Shown piece after piece: positions 60,822-64,000 of a stretch of DNA of 64,000 nucleotides; the first letter of the stretch is position 1; every line of letters starts with the position of its first letter. Source of the DNA: Kitasatospora sp. GP82 (GTDB taxonomy: Bacteria; Actinomycetota; Actinomycetes; Streptomycetales; Streptomycetaceae). The stretch lies in contig NZ_JARZAJ010000017.1 of assembly GCF_029892105.1 (NCBI RefSeq), forward strand, positions 124,001 through 188,000, in the 5' to 3' direction. Made by a program: the position numbers and the translations under genes. The notes below the pieces were generated by a model. That model saw only the letters and a program-made list of their open reading frames with translations, was not told where the DNA came from and did not search any database.

Positions 60822-62588
60822 TTACAGGTACTGCCCCGTATTGGCGACAGTGTCGATGGAGCGTCCTGACTCGGCGCCCTGCTTTCCGGTGACCAGGGTG
60901 CGGATGAAGACGATCCGCTCGCCCTTCTTTCCGGAGATCCGGGCCCAGTCGTCCGGGTTGGTGGTGTTGGGCAGGTCCTCGTTCTCCTTGAACTCGTCGA
61001 CGCAGGCGGCGAGCAGGTGGGAGACGCGCAGGCCTCGTTGGCCGTGGTCGAGGAAGTCCTTGATGGCCATCTTCTTCGCCCGGTCCACGATGTTCTGGAT
61101 CATGGCGCCGGAGTTGAAGTCCTTGAAGTACAGGACCTCCTTGTCACCGTTGGCATAGGTGACCTCCAGGAAACGGTTCTCCTCGGTCTCCGAGTACATC
61201 CGCTCCACGACCGACTGGATCATCGCCACCACGGTGGCCTCGACGGAGCCGTCGTGCTCCTTGACGTCGTCCGGGTGGAACGGCAGCGAGTCCTTCAGGT
61301 ACTTGGAGAAGATGTCCTTGGCCGCCTCGGCGTCCGGGCGCTCGATCTTGATCTTGACGTCCAGTCGTCCAGGACGCAGGATCGCCGGGTCGATCATGTC
61401 CTCGCGGTTGGAGGCGCCGATCACGATGACGTTCTCCAGGCCCTCGACACCGTCGATCTCGGCCAGCAGCTGCGGGACGATGGTGTTCTCCACGTCCGAG
61501 CTGACACCCGAGCCGCGGGTGCGGAAGAGCGACTCCATCTCGTCGAAGAAGACGATGACGGGCGTGCCCTCGCTCGCCTTCTCCCGAGCCCGCTGGAAGA
61601 CCAGGCGGATCTGCCGCTCGGTCTCGCCGACGTACTTGTTGAGCAGCTCGGGGCCCTTGATGTTGAGGAAGTAGCTCTTGCCCTGCGGCCGCCCGGTGGC
61701 CTCCGCCACCTTCTTGGCCAGGGAGTTGGCCACCGCCTTGGCGATGAGCGTCTTGCCGCAGCCGGGCGGACCGTAGAGCAGCACGCCCTTGGGCGGGCGC
61801 AGCTCGTACTCCTTGAACAGGTCGGCGTGCAGGTACGGGAGCTCGACCGCGTCGCGGATCAGCTCGATCTGGTTGCTCAGACCGCCGATCTGCCGGTAGT
61901 CGATGTCCGGCACCTCCTCGAGGACGAGCTCCTCGACCTCCGACTTGGGGACGACCTCGTACACGTAGCCGGAGCGGGGCTCCAGCAGGAGGGAGTCCCC
62001 GGCGCGCAGGGTGAGGTCGCGCAGCGGCTCGGCGAGCCGGACCACCCGCTCCTCGTCGGTGTGCCCGATGACCAGGGCGCGCTCGCCGTCCTCGAGGACT
62101 TCCTTGAGGGTGACGATGTCACCGAGGCTCTCGAAGGCCATCGCGTCCACGATGTTGAGGGCCTCGTTGAGCATCACCTCCTGGCCGCGGCGCAGTTCGT
62201 CCAGCTCGACGCTCGGGCTGACGTTGACACGGAGCTTGCGACCGCCGGTGAAGATGTCGGCAGTGCCGTCCTCGTTGGCGCTGAGGAAGGTGCCGAATCC
62301 GGCGGGGGGCTGGGCGAGCCGGTCCACTTCCTCCTTGAGCGCCACGATCTGGTCGCGGGCCTCGCGCAGGGTGGATGCGAGCCGTTCGTTCTGGGCGGTT
62401 ACTCCGGCCAGATTGGTCTGGAGCTCGACGATGCGCTCCTCAAGGATTCTTGAGGTGCGCGGCGAGTCGGCAAGCTTGCGGCGCAGGACGGCAATCTCCT
62501 GCTCGAGGTACGAGACCTGAGCGGCCTCGTCGGAACCACGAGCGGGCCTGCCGGCGCTGCGGTTGAAATCGTCATCGTGGGCTGCCAC
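60822..62588 (-). CDS. arc: Proteasome-associated AAA ATPase ARC (Mpa)
   Basis: A 588-residue hexameric ATPase. The N-terminal coiled coil (about 26-90, SYLEQEIAVLRRKLADSPRTS...) binds Pup. It is followed by OB-fold domains (about 95-245) and the AAA module with Walker A GPPGCGKT near 290 and Walker B VIVFFDEME. The C-terminus ends GQYL, the motif that docks into the proteasome alpha ring. It unfolds pupylated proteins and feeds them to the core. GTG 62588 with GGAGG is preferred to an upstream ATG at 62639. Confidence 0.96.
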   Translation of the reverse strand: MAAHDDDFNRSAGRPARGSDEAAQVSYLEQEIAVLRRKLADSPRTSRILEERIVELQTNLAGVTAQNERLASTLREARDQIVALKEEVDRLAQPPAGFGTFLSANEDGTADIFTGGRKLRVNVSPSVELDELRRGQEVMLNEALNIVDAMAFESLGDIVTLKEVLEDGERALVIGHTDEERVVRLAEPLRDLTLRAGDSLLLEPRSGYVYEVVPKSEVEELVLEEVPDIDYRQIGGLSNQIELIRDAVELPYLHADLFKEYELRPPKGVLLYGPPGCGKTLIAKAVANSLAKKVAEATGRPQGKSYFLNIKGPELLNKYVGETERQIRLVFQRAREKASEGTPVIVFFDEMESLFRTRGSGVSSDVENTIVPQLLAEIDGVEGLENVIVIGASNREDMIDPAILRPGRLDVKIKIERPDAEAAKDIFSKYLKDSLPFHPDDVKEHDGSVEATVVAMIQSVVERMYSETEENRFLEVTYANGDKEVLYFKDFNSGAMIQNIVDRAKKMAIKDFLDHGQRGLRVSHLLAACVDEFKENEDLPNTTNPDDWARISGKKGERIVFIRTLVTGKQGAESGRSIDTVANTGQYL

Positions 62589-62870
62589 GGTCCTCACCTC
62601 CTCCGGGGGGAGCTGGACGCTTCCAGACCCTACCTGCACCCAGGGGTCCGTAAACCCCTAGATCAGAAAGATGGAACGGGCGTGTCCGATCTTCGCCCTT
62701 GCATGCTTCCCCTCTGCTAGGGAGATACCCACCGCGCACCACCCAAAGCGGACCAGATGTATCGTCGGTCGAGTCAATATCCGATCGTGACCCGCAGCGG
62801 AGCTCGGATCGGTGTACGAATGGCAGGAATGCCCCATCAAGGGCTACCTGGGACAGAAACGGCAGGGGAC

Positions 62871-63158
62871 ATGTCGGGCACCGGAGAAGCGCTAGAGGTC
62901 TGGATCGATCAGGATCTGTGCACCGGCGACGGCATCTGTGCGCAGTACGCACCGGAGGTCTTCGAGCTGGACATCGACGGCCTGGCCTATGTGAAGGGCG
63001 AGGACGACGAACTGCGTCAACAGCCCGGCGAGACCGTGCCGGTGCCGCTGACCCTGCTTCAGGACGTGGTGGACTCCGTCAAGGACTGCCCCGGCGACTG
63101 CATCCACGTCCGCCGGGCCGCCGACAAGGTCGAGGTCTACGGCCCCGACGCGGAATAA
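62871..63158 (+). CDS. Ferredoxin ([3Fe-4S] or [4Fe-4S] type)
   Basis: A 95-residue small ferredoxin. Cysteines 17 and 23 (LCTGDGIC) and 73 and 77 (DCPGDC) fit a [3Fe-4S] cluster, since the spacing C-x5-C lacks the second cysteine of the usual CxxCxxC. It diverges from arc, an arrangement seen in other streptomycetes. It has no partner enzyme here. ATG 62871 follows CAGGGGAC; longer in-frame starts add unrelated residues. Confidence 0.88.
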   Translation: MSGTGEALEVWIDQDLCTGDGICAQYAPEVFELDIDGLAYVKGEDDELRQQPGETVPVPLTLLQDVVDSVKDCPGDCIHVRRAADKVEVYGPDAE

Positions 63159-63237
63159 CCCCCTCCGGGATCCGACTCCCCGTCAGACCCCCTACCCTCA
63201 GTTGCTGTCGCGACAGCACGGGTGGGAGCAACGGGAC

Positions 63238-64000
63238 ATGTCGATAGAAGCGGTATGGGGACAGCAGAGCGTCTGGTCGCAGGCAGCGGACCGGCTGAAA
63301 CGCTCGATCGGCCGGGCCCGCATCCTGGTGCTGGCCCTGGGCGTCGTGGCAGCGGCAACGGCCACCGCCTCGTCCCAGACCATGGGCGCCGACCCGCTGT
63401 TGGGCAAGGTACTGGCGTTCGCGGCGGCCGCGGCCGCCGGCGCGACCCCGTTCGCCGCACAGCACGCCGGCTCGCAGCGAGTACGCGACTGGACCCGGCT
63501 GCGCGCGGTCTCCGAGGCTTTCAAGTGCGAGACGTACACCTACCTCGCCGAGGTCGGCGCGTACCGGCCCAAGCCCTCCGAGGCCGCCCTTGCCGAGCGG
63601 ATCGGCCGGCTGCGGGCGGACTCCGCCGACCTGCTGCGCCACACCGTCGCACTGTCGGCCAGGGACCGGGAACTGCCTCCGGTGTCGGACGCGGACACCT
63701 ATGTCGAGCGGCGGCTGCGGGCCCAGATCGACGGCTACTACCGGCCACGCGCCGAACTGATGGCCCGCAGGACGGCAGCCGTACGGCGCGCGGAGATCGC
63801 GCTCGGTGTCCTGGGTGCCGTACTGGCGGCAGCCGCCGGTGCGTTCGCGCTCGACTGGGCCGGCGGCTGGGTGGCGGTGGGAGCAAGCGTGACCCTCGCG
63901 GTGACCGCCCACGGCGCGGCGGCCAAATACGACTACCAGCAGCTGGAGTTCAGCCGCACGTCGGTCGAACTGGAGCGGCTGCACGCCCAGTGGTCCACCG
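63238..64000 (+). CDS. DUF4231-type membrane protein, C-terminus cut by window edge
   Basis: At least 254 residues, running off the right edge. Two helices span about 28-74 (ARILVLALGVVAAATATAS and LLGKVLAFAAAAAAGATPFAA), then a soluble helical segment, then a second pair near 185-230 (AEIALGVLGAVLAAAAGAFAL, GGWVAVGASVTLAVTAHGA). Two repeated two-helix units fit the DUF4231/SLATT fold, found in some nucleotide-signalling defence systems and also as stand-alone genes. GGGAGCAACGGGAC precedes ATG 63238. No defence partner is seen. Confidence 0.65.
   Translation, partial: MSIEAVWGQQSVWSQAADRLKRSIGRARILVLALGVVAAATATASSQTMGADPLLGKVLAFAAAAAAGATPFAAQHAGSQRVRDWTRLRAVSEAFKCETYTYLAEVGAYRPKPSEAALAERIGRLRADSADLLRHTVALSARDRELPPVSDADTYVERRLRAQIDGYYRPRAELMARRTAAVRRAEIALGVLGAVLAAAAGAFALDWAGGWVAVGASVTLAVTAHGAAAKYDYQQLEFSRTSVELERLHAQWST

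Noticed and set aside
63238..64000. A nucleotide-signalling defence system at the right edge
   Set aside because: The protein resembles SLATT/DUF4231 types, but no cyclase, SMODS or effector partner is visible and the gene is cut by the window edge.

Overview
The window is chromosomal DNA from a high-GC filamentous actinobacterium, most likely Streptomycetaceae (Streptomyces or Kitasatospora). The evidence is the third-position GC bias, frequent GTG/TTG starts, a DUF2510 protein, Streptomyces-type intergenic palindromes and a complete Pup-proteasome locus. No rRNA, tRNA or CRISPR array was seen.

Right part (about 48.2-64 kb): the actinobacterial protein-tagging and export block, almost all on the minus strand. 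In transcription order it runs arc (proteasomal AAA ATPase), dop, pup, prcB, prcA, pafA, three FKBP-type prolyl isomerases, pafB, pafC, a small zinc-ribbon protein, a one-helix membrane protein, tatA and tatC. A ferredoxin and a membrane protein diverge from arc at the right edge.

Left edge (0-7.6 kb): a class-I amidotransferase-like hydrolase, a His-rich zinc/CDF exporter, a 5'-3' exonuclease, a secreted sphingomyelinase-like phosphodiesterase and the helicase HelY. In Mycobacterium tuberculosis helY follows tatC directly and the exonuclease gene lies close by, so the roughly 40 kb between helY and tatC here look like an accessory insertion.

Middle (8-48 kb): this interval starts with a decayed IS1182-type transposase fused to an unrelated gene tail. 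Next come an ACP-FabV pair, a small Roadblock-like protein with an ArsR regulator, an isopenicillin-N-epimerase-like PLP enzyme, an immune-inhibitor-A metalloprotease, a TetR/flavin-monooxygenase pair, a PucR-type regulator and an alpha-galactosidase.

The main theme is then breakdown of collagen and hydroxyproline. It comprises a secreted M9 collagenase, a peptide ABC transporter (five genes), a divergent Xaa-Pro aminopeptidase, and a hydroxyproline catabolic block. That block holds 4-hydroxyproline epimerase, three-part D-hydroxyproline dehydrogenase, deaminase, ketoglutarate-semialdehyde dehydrogenase, a trans-3-hydroxyproline dehydratase-like protein, a pyrroline-2-carboxylate reductase-like protein and a GntR/FCD regulator. 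A nitronate monooxygenase, a ricin-type lectin and a two-component system with its ABC transporter lie between the two halves.

Six copies of an imperfect dyad close to TGTGA-N4-TnACA lie in front of the dehydrogenase, deaminase, gntR, dpp/aminopeptidase, M6 protease and PLP-enzyme units. This suggests one regulon that links secreted proteases, peptide uptake and hydroxyproline oxidation to 2-oxoglutarate. A GC-rich repeat of about 36 bases occurs in two clusters, one beside helY and one inside the hydroxyproline block.
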